A DNA stretch of 64,000 nucleotides from Geobacter sp. OR-1 (GCF_000813145.1 NZ_BAZF01000013.1:62001-126000), one strand, 5' to 3'; positions 8,446 to 18,855 are shown, numbered from the stretch's first letter. Numbers and translations: made by a program. Notes: generated from the sequence alone by a model not told the origin.

Positions 8446-10499
8446 CAATCTCCCCGCATGTTGAACCGCCGGTAACCCGATACCGCTGGGATCTATTGCT
8501 CGGTGTGCTGGTGCTCGCCATCTTTGCCGCCATAGAGTGGCAACACCCCTGGTACTTTCTTCAGGACGACAACCGGGATCAGAACCTGCCGTATTACATC
8601 CATAACATCAGAGCCATCCTGGCTGGCGAGTTCCCGCTGTTCAATTTCCATCAATACCTCGGTACCCCTGTCCATGCCTGCATCCAGTCCGCGTCGCTAT
8701 ATCTGCCTAACTACCTTGCCCTGATCCTGAGCAGCGTCCTGTTCGGGCATTATTACGGCGCCATGGAATTCATCGCCCTGTTTCACCTGCTGCTCGCAGC
8801 AACCGGTTTTTCCCGGCTGATGCAACATTTCGGATTACACAATATTGCAGGTTGCTTTGGCGCAATTGCCTGGGCATTCTGCGGCTTTGTCATTGTGGTC
8901 GGCAATTCGTGGATTCAGGTCGTCGGTTACGCGGCCTATCTTCCCTGGATACTCTTGTTTTCCCTGAAGATGGCCGAGGGGTTCAGCCTGAAGGTATTCG
9001 TCCTGCTGGCGCTGGTGCGGGTTATCGATCTGTTCCTCGGCTACCCGCCTTATTTCATCTACACGGTTACGTTCGATCTTTTGACGGTCACCGTTCTTTA
9101 CTTTGCATCCGGCGTCAGAGGAGGGTGGCGCCCCTTTGCCGCTTTTGCCTGCCGCCAGGCGGTCAATTATCTTTGTGTGTTCCTGCTCGCCGCGCCGCTG
9201 CTTCTCCCGGCGCTGCACCAGGTGAGCATATCCGCAGACCGGCAGCGACCCCTAGGTTGGGAGGAGTTTTCCCAGTTCAGTTATCGGCTGGCGGACTGGT
9301 TAAACGGCCTGATCATGCCGTTTTCTGATATGGCGGTAAACAGCTGGACCGAGCAGCAGTTTATCTCACATATCGGCTATCTGACCCTTTTCTTCCTCAT
9401 TGCGGCTTATTGGCAGGATCAGGCCAAGCGGAAGGTTGTCATCTCCCTGGCCGTGATCGCGCTGTTTTCACTGCTCTGGGCGTCCGATACCTTCGTAACC
9501 CGCTTGTTTTACCAGATCCCGTTTCATAACCGCCTGCGCTGGCCTTTCAAACTGGGTTTTTTCACCAGTTTCTACTTGATCGCGGTCGCCTCTTTCGGTT
9601 TCGATGCCTGGTACCGCAGGTTTGCGTCTGCGGGCCGGAGCCGTGGCTTTACCGCTGTTGCGCTATCGGTCCTGTTCGTCTGCCATATCGCCAACTTCCT
9701 GATTCTGTATGCCGGCACGCCCCAGCGGATGTTTTCCAGGCATTTCGATGCGCCGCCGTTTGCAGAGCCGCTGCAGAGCATGCTTGCGGATGGGAGGATC
9801 GTGAGCATCTGCCCGAGCCGGGTGAAGGAGGGGGAAAAGCAGATATACGGCTATTCCGTGCCGCAGCTCGGGTTCAATTATGCGACGCTGTTCGGGCTTT
9901 ACCACTTTGCCGGTTACGAGCTGCTGGTGTCGCAAAAAAATCTCGATGCCGCGCTCGGTTTGAACATCCGGGCAGATTTCAACCTGCAGCCCGGGGCACC
10001 TCTGGACATCCCGGCAGCGCTGCCTCTGGACTACTTCCGGGAGTGGGGGGTAAAGTGGTATGTCGTTGACAGAGGGGTAAACCTGCAGGGCATTGGCGGG
10101 CTTGAGCAGGTTTTCCGTGACGAGAGGCGGATTGTGCTGCGGGACCGCTCTGCAAGGCCCTTTGTATACTGGCTCGACAACCCTGGAGCCGGGGGAGTGC
10201 CGCACCGGTTCACTACCAACTCGATCTTCACTGTTACGGAACGGGCAACTGCCGGGCCACTGCTCGTCAATGTCCTGTACAACGGCTTCTTTAAGGCGGA
10301 TATCGACGGGAAGCCGGCAGGTATAGCCGAAACCGGCGATGGCCAGATGTTGGTGGTCGTCCCGCCAGGGCGGCACGAGGTGAGGATAAGCTTTGTGGAT
10401 CCCTATTTCCGTGCCGGAGTGTATGTGGCAGCCGGTTTCCTATTGCTGGCCGTGATCGCAATCGCGTCATGCCGGTTTTGCGGGAGACGTGCGCCGTGA
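8442..10499 (+). CDS. YfhO-like polytopic membrane protein
   Basis: A 685-residue protein with about 11-12 membrane segments and a C-terminal periplasmic region. The N-terminal loop DDNRDQN...FPLFNFHQYLGTP and the C-terminal segment with FFKADIDGKPAG...VPPGRHEV match the pattern of the YfhO family. YfhO-type proteins are GT-C-fold membrane proteins, some implicated in glycosylating teichoic acids or lipid-linked glycans. I used the ATG at 8442 that overlaps the upstream stop (ATGA); a GTG at 8424 in the same frame is the alternative. It overlaps the next gene, with GTGA at its end. The family call is good; the reaction is inferred. Confidence 0.8.
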   Translation: MTISPHVEPPVTRYRWDLLLGVLVLAIFAAIEWQHPWYFLQDDNRDQNLPYYIHNIRAILAGEFPLFNFHQYLGTPVHACIQSASLYLPNYLALILSSVLFGHYYGAMEFIALFHLLLAATGFSRLMQHFGLHNIAGCFGAIAWAFCGFVIVVGNSWIQVVGYAAYLPWILLFSLKMAEGFSLKVFVLLALVRVIDLFLGYPPYFIYTVTFDLLTVTVLYFASGVRGGWRPFAAFACRQAVNYLCVFLLAAPLLLPALHQVSISADRQRPLGWEEFSQFSYRLADWLNGLIMPFSDMAVNSWTEQQFISHIGYLTLFFLIAAYWQDQAKRKVVISLAVIALFSLLWASDTFVTRLFYQIPFHNRLRWPFKLGFFTSFYLIAVASFGFDAWYRRFASAGRSRGFTAVALSVLFVCHIANFLILYAGTPQRMFSRHFDAPPFAEPLQSMLADGRIVSICPSRVKEGEKQIYGYSVPQLGFNYATLFGLYHFAGYELLVSQKNLDAALGLNIRADFNLQPGAPLDIPAALPLDYFREWGVKWYVVDRGVNLQGIGGLEQVFRDERRIVLRDRSARPFVYWLDNPGAGGVPHRFTTNSIFTVTERATAGPLLVNVLYNGFFKADIDGKPAGIAETGDGQMLVVVPPGRHEVRISFVDPYFRAGVYVAAGFLLLAVIAIASCRFCGRRAP

Positions 10500-11740
10500 C
10501 CTGGCCTGGAACCGATTCATACCGGCGGTATTGTCTGCCGGTGGTCCTCCTGATCTTTATTGCCGGACTCTGTTTGCGGGTGACCGTTTTTACCGGTCAG
10601 CACCAGGAAGGGGACGAGCTGATCTACATGACTCTCGTCGAGCAGCTGGACAGCGGTAAAGGGTACACTCTCCAGGGGAGCAATCTGCTTGCCGAAGGGG
10701 TGATCGACGCGTACCAGTATGACCGGCCGCTGTTCTTCCATCCTCCCGGCGGGATAGCCCTGTGCTGGCTCTTTTGGCGGCTGGCCGGTCCCTGGGGGTT
10801 CCCTCTCGTACAGCTCTGCTGCTACGCCCTGTTTTTCTGGAGCATGCTTGCCCTGGCCAGATCGCTTGATCTGGCTCCGCCCGGGCTGGTGTTGCCGATG
10901 GTGGCGCTGCTCTCAGCCATTAACCCGATTGTCGTGCAGGTCAATACGAAATTCTGGCTCGACGGACCGCTGCTGGCCTTTACCATGCTCGCCGCTGCCC
11001 TGCTGGCAATGAGTGCAAAGCGCGGGAGCCTGTCCTGGGCCGTTGTCGGCGGCCTGGTCCTCGGCTACGCCAGCCTGATAAAGATTACCGCCTTTCTGGT
11101 CGTGCCGGGGCTCATTCTGGTCCTTTGGCATATTCTGCCTCAGAAGCGGCTGCGGACCCTGGCCGGGTTTGCCTTTGCCATGCTGGTGCCGGCGCTGTTG
11201 CTGCAAATACCTTGGAGCTACTGGCAGTGGTCGGTCTACGGAACGGCATTCCCCGGCTGGGCGGGGAGGCCCTCGGAAACCCTGGTCCTGAGCAGTCCAT
11301 ATATCCATTTCCTGACTGTGGAGCGCTCGCCGCTGGCGTACCTTTCCCTGTTCCCCAGGGTGCAGTGGACAGTCGTGCCGGCGCTGCTGCTCCCTTTGGT
11401 TTCCTGGCGAAACAGCGGCAAGGTACGGCTCTGGTCCGCCCTTATATTATGGGGGGGGATTGTGGTCTTGTTTCATGTCCTGCTCGGTTCAATCGGGTAT
11501 TCAAAGGTGTTGCGTTACGTTATACTCGCAACTCCTCCGGTTACCCTGCTCTTTGCCTCCCAGCTGGGTGAAACCATTGCTGCATATAAAGAGGATGCCT
11601 TGACCGGGTTTCGCAGGAATGCGGCAAATGTCCTGATTGCCGTATCCTTGCTGGCTCTGCTCCTCGAAGCAATAACTGCCGTCAGGACGGCACTGGCCAC
11701 TGACCTGGCCCTGATTGTGCCGATAGCGGGTGGATTATGA
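10496..11740 (+). CDS. GT39/ArnT-like membrane glycosyltransferase
   Basis: A 414-residue protein with roughly ten membrane segments. The first periplasmic loop has EGDELIY, the acidic pair of PMT/ArnT-type GT-C enzymes, followed by PLFFHPPGG. The GTG at 10496 overlaps the upstream stop (GTGA) and has GGGAG nine bases before it, so I prefer it to an ATG at 10469 lying within the upstream gene. Family members transfer a sugar from a polyprenyl-phosphate donor to lipid or protein in the periplasm. It is shorter than ArnT and lacks a large C-terminal periplasmic domain. It overlaps the next gene by 4 bases. Confidence 0.8.
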   Translation: MTWPGTDSYRRYCLPVVLLIFIAGLCLRVTVFTGQHQEGDELIYMTLVEQLDSGKGYTLQGSNLLAEGVIDAYQYDRPLFFHPPGGIALCWLFWRLAGPWGFPLVQLCCYALFFWSMLALARSLDLAPPGLVLPMVALLSAINPIVVQVNTKFWLDGPLLAFTMLAAALLAMSAKRGSLSWAVVGGLVLGYASLIKITAFLVVPGLILVLWHILPQKRLRTLAGFAFAMLVPALLLQIPWSYWQWSVYGTAFPGWAGRPSETLVLSSPYIHFLTVERSPLAYLSLFPRVQWTVVPALLLPLVSWRNSGKVRLWSALILWGGIVVLFHVLLGSIGYSKVLRYVILATPPVTLLFASQLGETIAAYKEDALTGFRRNAANVLIAVSLLALLLEAITAVRTALATDLALIVPIAGGL

Positions 11741-13440
11741 AAATTGCCAAGCGGATATCGCTGCCGCTGCTCCTGCTCATGTTCTTCGGGTTGTCGTTCA
11801 GCGCCGGACTTCGCGAATCGCCTACCATCGACGAATTCCGCCATATCTCCACCGGTGTCTACTACTGGCAGAGCGGTGACTTCTCTTTCGACCGCGCTAC
11901 CCCGCCGCTCTGGAAGCTCGCCTTCAGCCTTCCCGCCCATCTCGTCGGCGCACAGCCGCTTCATCCACCAGTACAGGACGGGAGCTATCCGGGATGGGAT
12001 GGCTGGCTGATGGCGACCGATTTCATGAAGGCCAACCCCGGCAATTATTCCTTCTTCGTTACCGCGGCCAGGTCGGTGAATCTCCTCGCCGCAACGCTCT
12101 GTCTGGTTTACCTGTATCGCCGGGCGCGCCAAAGCTTCGGTCATGATGCCGCACTCTTCGGCACCGCCTTCCTGGCCTTTTCGCCGACGCTGCTCGCCCA
12201 TTCCCACTACGCAACGACCGATGTGATTGCCGCGCTTACCCTGACGGTTCTGGTGTTCCAGATGATCGATCAGGTCATCTCCCCAACCTGGTTCCGGCTG
12301 GTCAGCATCGCTGCCATGTTTGCCGTTTCGTTCCTGTGCAAGTTCACGGCGACGATTCTGCTCCCGCCGTTGCTCCTGGTTATCTGCACAGGAGCGCCGA
12401 CGCTCGGGGAGAAGTTGCCCAACCGGACGGGGATACCTGTCGGTCGGGGCGCCAGGTCGCTCGCCTCGCTCCTCCTCTCGCTGCTCGCAGCAGTGCTGGT
12501 CGTCCTCGTATTGTTCAATGCAATGTACGGTTTCAAGGGGGCCGGATACCGCCTGAACGAACTGGAGCTGAAAAGCCGGTCCCTGCATTCGCTGAGTCTG
12601 ACCCCGGTCGGGAACCTCCCCCTGCCGCTCCCCAAAGAACTGGTCCTCGGATTCGACCACCAGAAAGGCGACAGCGACAATGCCGAGTTCCCGGCTTTTT
12701 TTCATGGCCGGTGGTCTCCCAACGGTTTCTGGTTCTATTATGCCGTTGCTTTTTGTCTCAAGGAGACGGTGCCGTTCGTCCTGATGTTCTTGCTGGTTTT
12801 TCTGGTCAGGTCCGGCGCTGGGGTGCACCCTCCGGACCGCAAGGAGGGGCTGCTTCTCTGGTATCTTCCGGCAACGCTCTTCATTGTGCTGAGTTTCATG
12901 AACAGGCTTGATATCGGGGTACGTTACCTGTTGCCCGCCTACCCGTTTATCTGTTACTTCTACAGCAGGGTCTTTGCCGCGAGTGCCGGTCGCAGGACGT
13001 TGCGATTGGCGCTGCTGGGGCTGCTGGCGTTTCACTGCCTGTCGGTGCTCGCGAGAGCTCCGCATTACACCGCATATTTCAACGAGCTGGTCGCTGGCCC
13101 GAAAAACGGCTACAAGTACCTGATCGATTCCAATCTCGACTGGGGGCAGGACCTGCCGGCACTGAAACAGTATATGCGGGAAAACCGGATCGAAAGCATT
13201 CAACTGGCCTATTTCGGCCATGCTTTCCCAGAGTTCTACGGCATAAACTACGAACCGCTTCTCGACCTGCCGAAACCGGGGTATGTGGCTGTCAGCGCCA
13301 CATTTCTCCAGGGGCTACCGTATCTCATGACTTATCTCGATCCGCCATACTCTCTGGATTACGACTATTACGCCTTTATGAGGCAGTACGAGCCGATAGC
13401 GCAGGTCGGCCATTCGATAATGATCTACCGGATAAACTAA
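11737..13440 (+). CDS. GT39-family (PMT-like) membrane glycosyltransferase
   Basis: A 567-residue protein with a signal-anchor start, then TIDEFRH in the first loop (acidic DE pair), GDFSFDRATPPLWK, and roughly ten membrane segments. The C-terminal soluble region has DSNLDWGQDL, LAYFG and FPEFYGI, recurrent in one group of bacterial GT39 proteins. The enzyme is expected to use a polyprenyl-phosphate sugar on the periplasmic face. The ATGA overlap with the upstream gene supports the start. A long frame on the opposite strand (11515-13221) covers this gene but is a mirror of GC-rich codons and has no recognisable domain. Confidence 0.82.
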   Translation: MKIAKRISLPLLLLMFFGLSFSAGLRESPTIDEFRHISTGVYYWQSGDFSFDRATPPLWKLAFSLPAHLVGAQPLHPPVQDGSYPGWDGWLMATDFMKANPGNYSFFVTAARSVNLLAATLCLVYLYRRARQSFGHDAALFGTAFLAFSPTLLAHSHYATTDVIAALTLTVLVFQMIDQVISPTWFRLVSIAAMFAVSFLCKFTATILLPPLLLVICTGAPTLGEKLPNRTGIPVGRGARSLASLLLSLLAAVLVVLVLFNAMYGFKGAGYRLNELELKSRSLHSLSLTPVGNLPLPLPKELVLGFDHQKGDSDNAEFPAFFHGRWSPNGFWFYYAVAFCLKETVPFVLMFLLVFLVRSGAGVHPPDRKEGLLLWYLPATLFIVLSFMNRLDIGVRYLLPAYPFICYFYSRVFAASAGRRTLRLALLGLLAFHCLSVLARAPHYTAYFNELVAGPKNGYKYLIDSNLDWGQDLPALKQYMRENRIESIQLAYFGHAFPEFYGINYEPLLDLPKPGYVAVSATFLQGLPYLMTYLDPPYSLDYDYYAFMRQYEPIAQVGHSIMIYRIN

Positions 13441-13455
13441 GGACCAAAGGGTGAA

Positions 13456-15066
13456 ATGACAAAGCTTCCCGGGAATACGGCTGTTAATGTAGCGATCGCT
13501 GCCGGTCTGCTCTGCCTGCTTGTCTATCTGCGGGCGCTGGCGTGCGGCTTTGTAAACTTTGATGATCCCGGTTTCGTGCTTAACAACCTGCCGATCAGGC
13601 ATTTTGGCCCGGCATTTCTTGCCAATGTCTTTACCGCGCCGTACATAGATTTCTGGATGCCGCTCACATGGATCTCTTTAGCTGTTGACTATTATTTCTG
13701 GGAACTGAACCCGCTGGGCTATCACCTCACCAACATAGTTCTTCATGCGGTTAATGCGGGGCTGGTTGCCCTGATTGCCGACAGGGTACTGCGCCGGAGA
13801 TGCGAGGAGATCGGCACCGCAAGGGGGGAATATGCAGCAGCCTTGCTGCTGGCAACGCTCCTGTTCGGCCTCCATCCGCTGCGGGTCGAGTCGGTTGCCT
13901 GGATCACGGAACGAAAAGACGTGCTGAACGGCGTGTTCACGCTCGGGTCGGTACTCTGCTACCTGGTCTATGCCGATCGGAAATGGGTGCCGGAAGCAGG
14001 GGCTCGCACCGGTTTTTACCTGGCGGCCATAATACTGTTCGCCCTTTCGCTTACGGCAAAATCGGTCAGCGTGGTCCTGCCGGTCATGTTCCTGATACTG
14101 GACTGGTTTCCGCTAGGCCGGTTTCGCAAGCAGGGCCTGGTTTCTCTGCTGGTCGAGAAACTCCCGTTTCTGGCCTTGTCGCTGGCGGTATCTCTCATAA
14201 CCATCCATTTTGCCCGTCAGGGGGAGCTTTTCCTCTCTTACGCGGCGCTCCCCTTTGGTAAACGGGTGATCATCTCCGGTAATGCCGTCTTTGAATATCT
14301 GCGGCTGATGCTCTTTCCGGTCGGGATAAGGCCGTTTTACCTGATCCCGCCGGAGCTGCCGGCAGCATTCTATATCAAATGCGCGGCAGCGGTAGCAATC
14401 ACCGTTTACTGCCTGGCGAACGCCGGGAGACGGCAATGGCTCGCGGCAATCTGGCTGCTTTTTATCCTGCCGCTTCTGCCGGTACTGGCGTTTCTCCAGA
14501 ATGGCGGGGAGCAGGCGATGGCCGCCCGGTTCACCTATCTGCCCGCCATTGCTCCCGGAATCGGCGCCGCATTTTTCCTGGTCACCTGGTCAGGGAGGCA
14601 GCAGAATTGCCGGCCGATATTGCTGGCCTCAATCGCGCTGCTGCTGGTCTGCTATGGCGGGATGACCTACAGGCTGATCGGGGTCTGGGACAATACCGGC
14701 ACCTTGTGGTCGCGGGTGCTTGAATCGCAGCCGATCGGCAGGGCATACGTGGAGCGGGGGATGTATTATTATTCCGTTGGCCGTTACGCGGATGCGGTCA
14801 AGGATCTGTCAGTCGCCATCGATATTGCGGGGCAGGGAGGGATTCCGGTTCTGCACAATCTCCATGCCTTTCGTGGCGACGCCTACCGGGCTATGGGGCA
14901 ATACGGAGCGGCAGTGGCAGACCTGACCGCTGCCATCGCCATTGCTCCTAACCCGTCGTGTAATTATCTGCGCGGCCTTGCCTTCAAAGCGATGGGGAGA
15001 TCTGCCGAGGCGGCAGGGGATTTCCTGGTTGCCGGTCCGCAACCGATGCCTCTTGACTGGTATTGA
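13456..15066 (+). CDS. TMTC-like membrane protein with C-terminal TPRs (copy 1)
   Basis: A 536-residue protein. The N-terminal two thirds is polytopic (about nine to ten segments) and carries the family signatures seen in ten genes of this window: NFDDPGF with the acidic pair at 36-37, a W-x-PLTWISL loop, GYHLTNIVLHAVNAG, HPLRVESVAW (140-149) and ERKDVLNG. The last ~130 residues hold two to three TPR-like helices. This layout matches eukaryotic TMTC proteins, which are O-mannosyltransferases with TPRs, and bacterial relatives of unknown specificity. AAAGGGTG precedes the ATG at good spacing. The C-terminus ends in LDWY, a tail shared with five paralogues. The catalytic role is inferred from the family. 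Confidence 0.82.
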   Translation: MTKLPGNTAVNVAIAAGLLCLLVYLRALACGFVNFDDPGFVLNNLPIRHFGPAFLANVFTAPYIDFWMPLTWISLAVDYYFWELNPLGYHLTNIVLHAVNAGLVALIADRVLRRRCEEIGTARGEYAAALLLATLLFGLHPLRVESVAWITERKDVLNGVFTLGSVLCYLVYADRKWVPEAGARTGFYLAAIILFALSLTAKSVSVVLPVMFLILDWFPLGRFRKQGLVSLLVEKLPFLALSLAVSLITIHFARQGELFLSYAALPFGKRVIISGNAVFEYLRLMLFPVGIRPFYLIPPELPAAFYIKCAAAVAITVYCLANAGRRQWLAAIWLLFILPLLPVLAFLQNGGEQAMAARFTYLPAIAPGIGAAFFLVTWSGRQQNCRPILLASIALLLVCYGGMTYRLIGVWDNTGTLWSRVLESQPIGRAYVERGMYYYSVGRYADAVKDLSVAIDIAGQGGIPVLHNLHAFRGDAYRAMGQYGAAVADLTAAIAIAPNPSCNYLRGLAFKAMGRSAEAAGDFLVAGPQPMPLDWY

Positions 15067-15069
15067 AGC

Positions 15070-16719
15070 ATGATCCGCAATTTCTTGATGCAGATATCAG
15101 GTGAAAGACAAAAGAAATTGAATAACACATCTCAAATCAATCTGCATAGCCTTGCCGACAAAGCCATCAACAGCCTCTTTATCACCTCTGTCTTTATTTC
15201 GGCAATTATCTATTTATTGCATATCGTTACTCATTTCCCCTTTTTTGACGGTTCGATCCATACCCGCTATCTCTGGTTGTTGTCATCCGGCTTCAAGGCA
15301 AATGTGGATTTCTTCTGCATCTATCCAACACTGGGCTATTTTCTCACCCTGCCGTATTTTAAGCTGTTCCCGGAGTCGGCCTTTGTCCTGCTGGCACTCC
15401 GGCTCTTTTCTGCAGTAGTTGTCGCGCTCCTCGGGCTTGCTTATTATTCCCATGGCCGTAGAATCTCCGCTGATTGGGTCGTTGCACTGCTCCCTTTTCT
15501 CCTGATCAGCACTGACCGCAGCATCGGGGTCTTTTTTTCCGAGTACAGCATCGACCACCTCGCGGCACTGGCGGCGATCCTGGCAATGACAATCATCATG
15601 TCCGAACCGGGTTTTTTCCGGCTGGCGCTATGCTCGGCACTCAGTCTGATCTCGCTGTTCATAATGCCCAAATACCATTTCCCGTTGTTTTTCGGCTTGC
15701 TCGGCTATCTCTGGGTCTGCTATGCAACATACCGAAAACCTTCCATGGTGATATCTGGGCTCTGTGCCGGCGCTATTTCAGCATTGGCGATAATTTTCGC
15801 GATTTTCAGCCTGAACCACGGTTCGATAATCGACAATTTCAAATACGCCTATCTGTTCAATTTCAGATTCACGTCGGTACTCGACGAACAGATCGGCAGC
15901 TCGCCGATGTATTCCCCGGTCATCGTTTATGTCTGGACTTTTCTCCGCCACCATCTGCTGCTTTCTTTCTCGTATGCCGTAGGGATTTATGCCTGGCTCA
16001 GGTATGCCGTAAGCGGCTGGCGAAAACCTGATCCCCTCATCTGGGGTGGCGGGGGGATTCTGCTGGGCTGTTTCCTTGCCACGCTGTTTGATGCTGTATA
16101 TTGCGAACAATACATCACGCCGGTATTGCTCTGCCTGGCCCTTTTTGTCCCTGTTGCCTATTCGGAAACCGTTTCGAGCCAAAGGACGATAAGATATGCC
16201 CGGTACCTGTTCGTAACAATTGCTTTTGCCATTCTTGTGGCAAGGCTGGACCGGGTAGCCGACGAATTCCACCTTACGGCGTATAACGCCCGCGGCAATA
16301 CGGCTACCACGAGAACGATAATCGGCGAAGTGACAATGGCTCCAACCGGCATAAACATCTTGAATGAATATGACGACCTGCTGGCGCTTATCCCCAAGGA
16401 CGAAACAGTTGTAGCTGCCTGGCCGTTTCACCCTTTGTTCCGGCGTGATGCCGCTTTCCAGATATTTGATGACCGGCCGAGCCTGTCGGGGGCATTTCAG
16501 GAACGAGACCCCCTGAGTCGGTCATTTGCCCCGGAAACGTTCATGAATGCGTTGGAGAAAAGCGCTCCCGCACTTATTGTCCCCCAGAATCTGGATGAGT
16601 TTTTCCCTCCGGGATGGGACCTGGTTGTGCAAGATTTCCTGTCCCGCCATAGGCATCTGTACGAAGAGTATGCCACCAATATGTATAAAGGGTACATCAG
16701 GAAGGATCTGCTGGAATAA
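15070..16719 (+). CDS. Polytopic GT-C-like membrane protein, unassigned
   Basis: A 549-residue protein starting 3 bases after the preceding stop. It has a ~35-residue cytoplasmic N-terminus and about ten membrane segments. The first loop reads PFFDGSIHTRYLW, with a single acidic residue where GT-C enzymes usually have a pair. A soluble C-terminal region (about 420-549) contains ALIPKDETVVAAWPFHP. I do not recognise a named family. Its size, topology and place between TMTC-like and GT39-like genes suggest another membrane glycosyltransferase or a lipid-linked glycan factor, but catalytic residues are uncertain. Confidence 0.7.
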   Translation: MIRNFLMQISGERQKKLNNTSQINLHSLADKAINSLFITSVFISAIIYLLHIVTHFPFFDGSIHTRYLWLLSSGFKANVDFFCIYPTLGYFLTLPYFKLFPESAFVLLALRLFSAVVVALLGLAYYSHGRRISADWVVALLPFLLISTDRSIGVFFSEYSIDHLAALAAILAMTIIMSEPGFFRLALCSALSLISLFIMPKYHFPLFFGLLGYLWVCYATYRKPSMVISGLCAGAISALAIIFAIFSLNHGSIIDNFKYAYLFNFRFTSVLDEQIGSSPMYSPVIVYVWTFLRHHLLLSFSYAVGIYAWLRYAVSGWRKPDPLIWGGGGILLGCFLATLFDAVYCEQYITPVLLCLALFVPVAYSETVSSQRTIRYARYLFVTIAFAILVARLDRVADEFHLTAYNARGNTATTRTIIGEVTMAPTGINILNEYDDLLALIPKDETVVAAWPFHPLFRRDAAFQIFDDRPSLSGAFQERDPLSRSFAPETFMNALEKSAPALIVPQNLDEFFPPGWDLVVQDFLSRHRHLYEEYATNMYKGYIRKDLLE

Positions 16720-16781
16720 GATCCGAGTCGATTGAAACATGAAGCGGTCATTCTTTTTTTATAATGGACTGGTGCTGAGGC

Positions 16782-18815
16782 ATGATCCGGTTGTCTGAAG
16801 CCGATACCGAAGAAAAACAGAGAACGCCACTGGATCCGGCGCTCGTGGCAGAGCGGGTTACCCGTCCGCTCAGCCTGATTTCCGCAGCGTTATTGTTTGC
16901 AGTTATTGCGGCAGTAATCACCGCACTTTACACGCCGCCACCCTTTGACCAGCGCGGGATAACGGCGATATTCTGTGCCGATCCCGCGGATTTTGCTCCG
17001 GAACCGCTGGAACGGCTGCTGTTCTTTTCCGGGGTTGTAATCGTGCCGGTATTATTGCTTGCCGGGCAGATCGTTTTTTCACGGTTAGTGAAATTGCTTC
17101 CGGTAAAGATAATGGCGGTTGTCTGCCGGTGGACCGTTCCTGTTGTACTGGCGATGGTTTCGGCACTGGCGTTGTTTGTCGTCAGCAGTAATCCCTATTT
17201 CCTGGAGAAAAGTGTTTTTAATGGCACGGGCGCAATGCTTGCCACGGTCGTTGCCGCCATTTTGCTCTGGGTGATACTGCTCTCCGGAGACGAAAAGGGG
17301 ATTGTTTCGCATCTGCGCGTGCCGATTCGCCGGATATCCCTGGCAGTTGCGGCCTCGGCCATAATCCTTGTCTGCCTCTATTCCATAATCGGGCTTGAAT
17401 CAATTGAAAATCTACCTATTTTTTATTACAGCTTCAACGCCGTATTCCATGCCGTGGTGCAGGTCTGTGCCGGTAAGGAACTGCTTGTGGACCTCGTGCA
17501 TCAGTACGGGCTCTACCCACATTTCATAGAACCGGTCTTTGCGGTCATCGGGCTCAGCGTCCTGAAATTTTCCCTGCTCATGTCGCTGCTCATGGGGGTT
17601 GCCCTTGTTTGCCTCCTGAGATTCATCCTGGAAAGCAGCTCCAGCCGGATCATCGGTTATCTCGGGTTTGTTTGTCTCGTTTATTACAGTTTCTTTTTCT
17701 CCCGGGTCGTCCACCAGCCGGACAATTTTTTCCAGTATCATCCGATCCGGTTTTTCTGGCCGGCAGTAGCGGTCTATTTCGTGTTCAGATACCTGCAGAC
17801 CGGCACCAAGCGACTCTATCTCACGGCACATCTGCTCTTTGCCCTGAGTGTGCTCTGGAATTTTGAAACAGGGGTTGTGGTGTTTCTCTCGTGGCTGCTG
17901 GTCCTGATCTATCAGGAAGCTGTTGAACGGAACTTCCGGAGGATGGGCTACCATTTCCTGACATCCGCAGTTTCATTGTCCCTGGTCACAGGGGTATTTG
18001 TTTCCTACATGAGGATGAGGTACGGGAGTTTCCCCGAGTTTGGCGGGTTTTTCCAGTACCAGCAATTGTTCTACCTTTACGGGTATTACATGATGCCGAT
18101 GCCGTTGTGGCATCCCTGGATGCTGGTCATTCTGGTATATGCCCACGGGCTTCTCGCTTCAGTCCGGCCCGTTGCCGACAGGCGCTATTCCGGCCGATCG
18201 GCCATGATCTTTTTCCTTTCAATCATGGGCGTGGGGCTATTTGCCTATTATCAGGGTAGAAGTCACGACCTGAACCTGCTTGCGGTTAGCTTTCCGGCAA
18301 TCCTGATTCTGATCCTCCATGCCGATAAGCTCGCTAACAGGGCATGCAGCGCCCCTTTGCCGGGTGACCGGTATTTGTTTCTGCTGATCACTTTTTGCTT
18401 TGTTTTCGGTTCAGCCACATATTTGATGAATATTCCGGCGATTACCGGGACAATCATCAGTAGAATACGCCCTGTCCTGGCGCGGGATAATACGGTGGTA
18501 ACCCGGAACGTTGATTTTATAAGGCGAAACAGCTTCAGGGGCGAGAAGCTGCTGATTCTGTCGATGCATTCCGGGATCTACTACCTTGAATCCGGCACTG
18601 TGCCGCCATTGAAGATCCCAGGAATTACGGAGTTGTTACTTGCCCGGGATTTTAATAAGATCGTCGAATATCTGGGGAGCGCTGCGGAGAAGGTGATTGT
18701 CGACCGGCAGTTCATCAGCCTCCACCCCGAACTTGCGGAGTTGCTGGAAGAACGGTTCAGGATCAGGGAATTAAGCCCGGCCGGCGATATCGGCATCATG
18801 GAAAAGGTCCAGTAG
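16782..18815 (+). CDS. Large polytopic membrane protein, unassigned
   Basis: A 677-residue protein with about 13 hydrophobic segments and a short soluble C-terminus. The loop GKELLVDLVHQYGLYPHFIEP in the middle third (about 227-247) resembles the first periplasmic loop of GT39-like proteins, displaced here by four or so extra N-terminal membrane segments. I cannot name the family. The gene follows a 62-base gap, one of the larger gaps in the block. The ATG at 16782 has only a poorly spaced GAGG, so the exact start is less certain than the gene itself. Confidence 0.7.
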   Translation: MIRLSEADTEEKQRTPLDPALVAERVTRPLSLISAALLFAVIAAVITALYTPPPFDQRGITAIFCADPADFAPEPLERLLFFSGVVIVPVLLLAGQIVFSRLVKLLPVKIMAVVCRWTVPVVLAMVSALALFVVSSNPYFLEKSVFNGTGAMLATVVAAILLWVILLSGDEKGIVSHLRVPIRRISLAVAASAIILVCLYSIIGLESIENLPIFYYSFNAVFHAVVQVCAGKELLVDLVHQYGLYPHFIEPVFAVIGLSVLKFSLLMSLLMGVALVCLLRFILESSSSRIIGYLGFVCLVYYSFFFSRVVHQPDNFFQYHPIRFFWPAVAVYFVFRYLQTGTKRLYLTAHLLFALSVLWNFETGVVVFLSWLLVLIYQEAVERNFRRMGYHFLTSAVSLSLVTGVFVSYMRMRYGSFPEFGGFFQYQQLFYLYGYYMMPMPLWHPWMLVILVYAHGLLASVRPVADRRYSGRSAMIFFLSIMGVGLFAYYQGRSHDLNLLAVSFPAILILILHADKLANRACSAPLPGDRYLFLLITFCFVFGSATYLMNIPAITGTIISRIRPVLARDNTVVTRNVDFIRRNSFRGEKLLILSMHSGIYYLESGTVPPLKIPGITELLLARDFNKIVEYLGSAAEKVIVDRQFISLHPELAELLEERFRIRELSPAGDIGIMEKVQ

Positions 18816-18855
18816 TGATGAGATTGGCAACTCTTTCATGGATCTGGAGTGTTGA

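Noticed and set aside
11515-13221. 568-codon open frame on the minus strand
   Set aside because: It mirrors a GT39 gene with clear motifs on the plus strand; its translation is low-complexity, rich in Gln, Arg and Glu, with no domain or ribosome site.
16732-16765. TTGAAA...TATAAT as a promoter before the 16782 gene
   Set aside because: TATAAT is perfect but the spacing to TTGAAA is 22 bases, too long for a standard sigma70 promoter.
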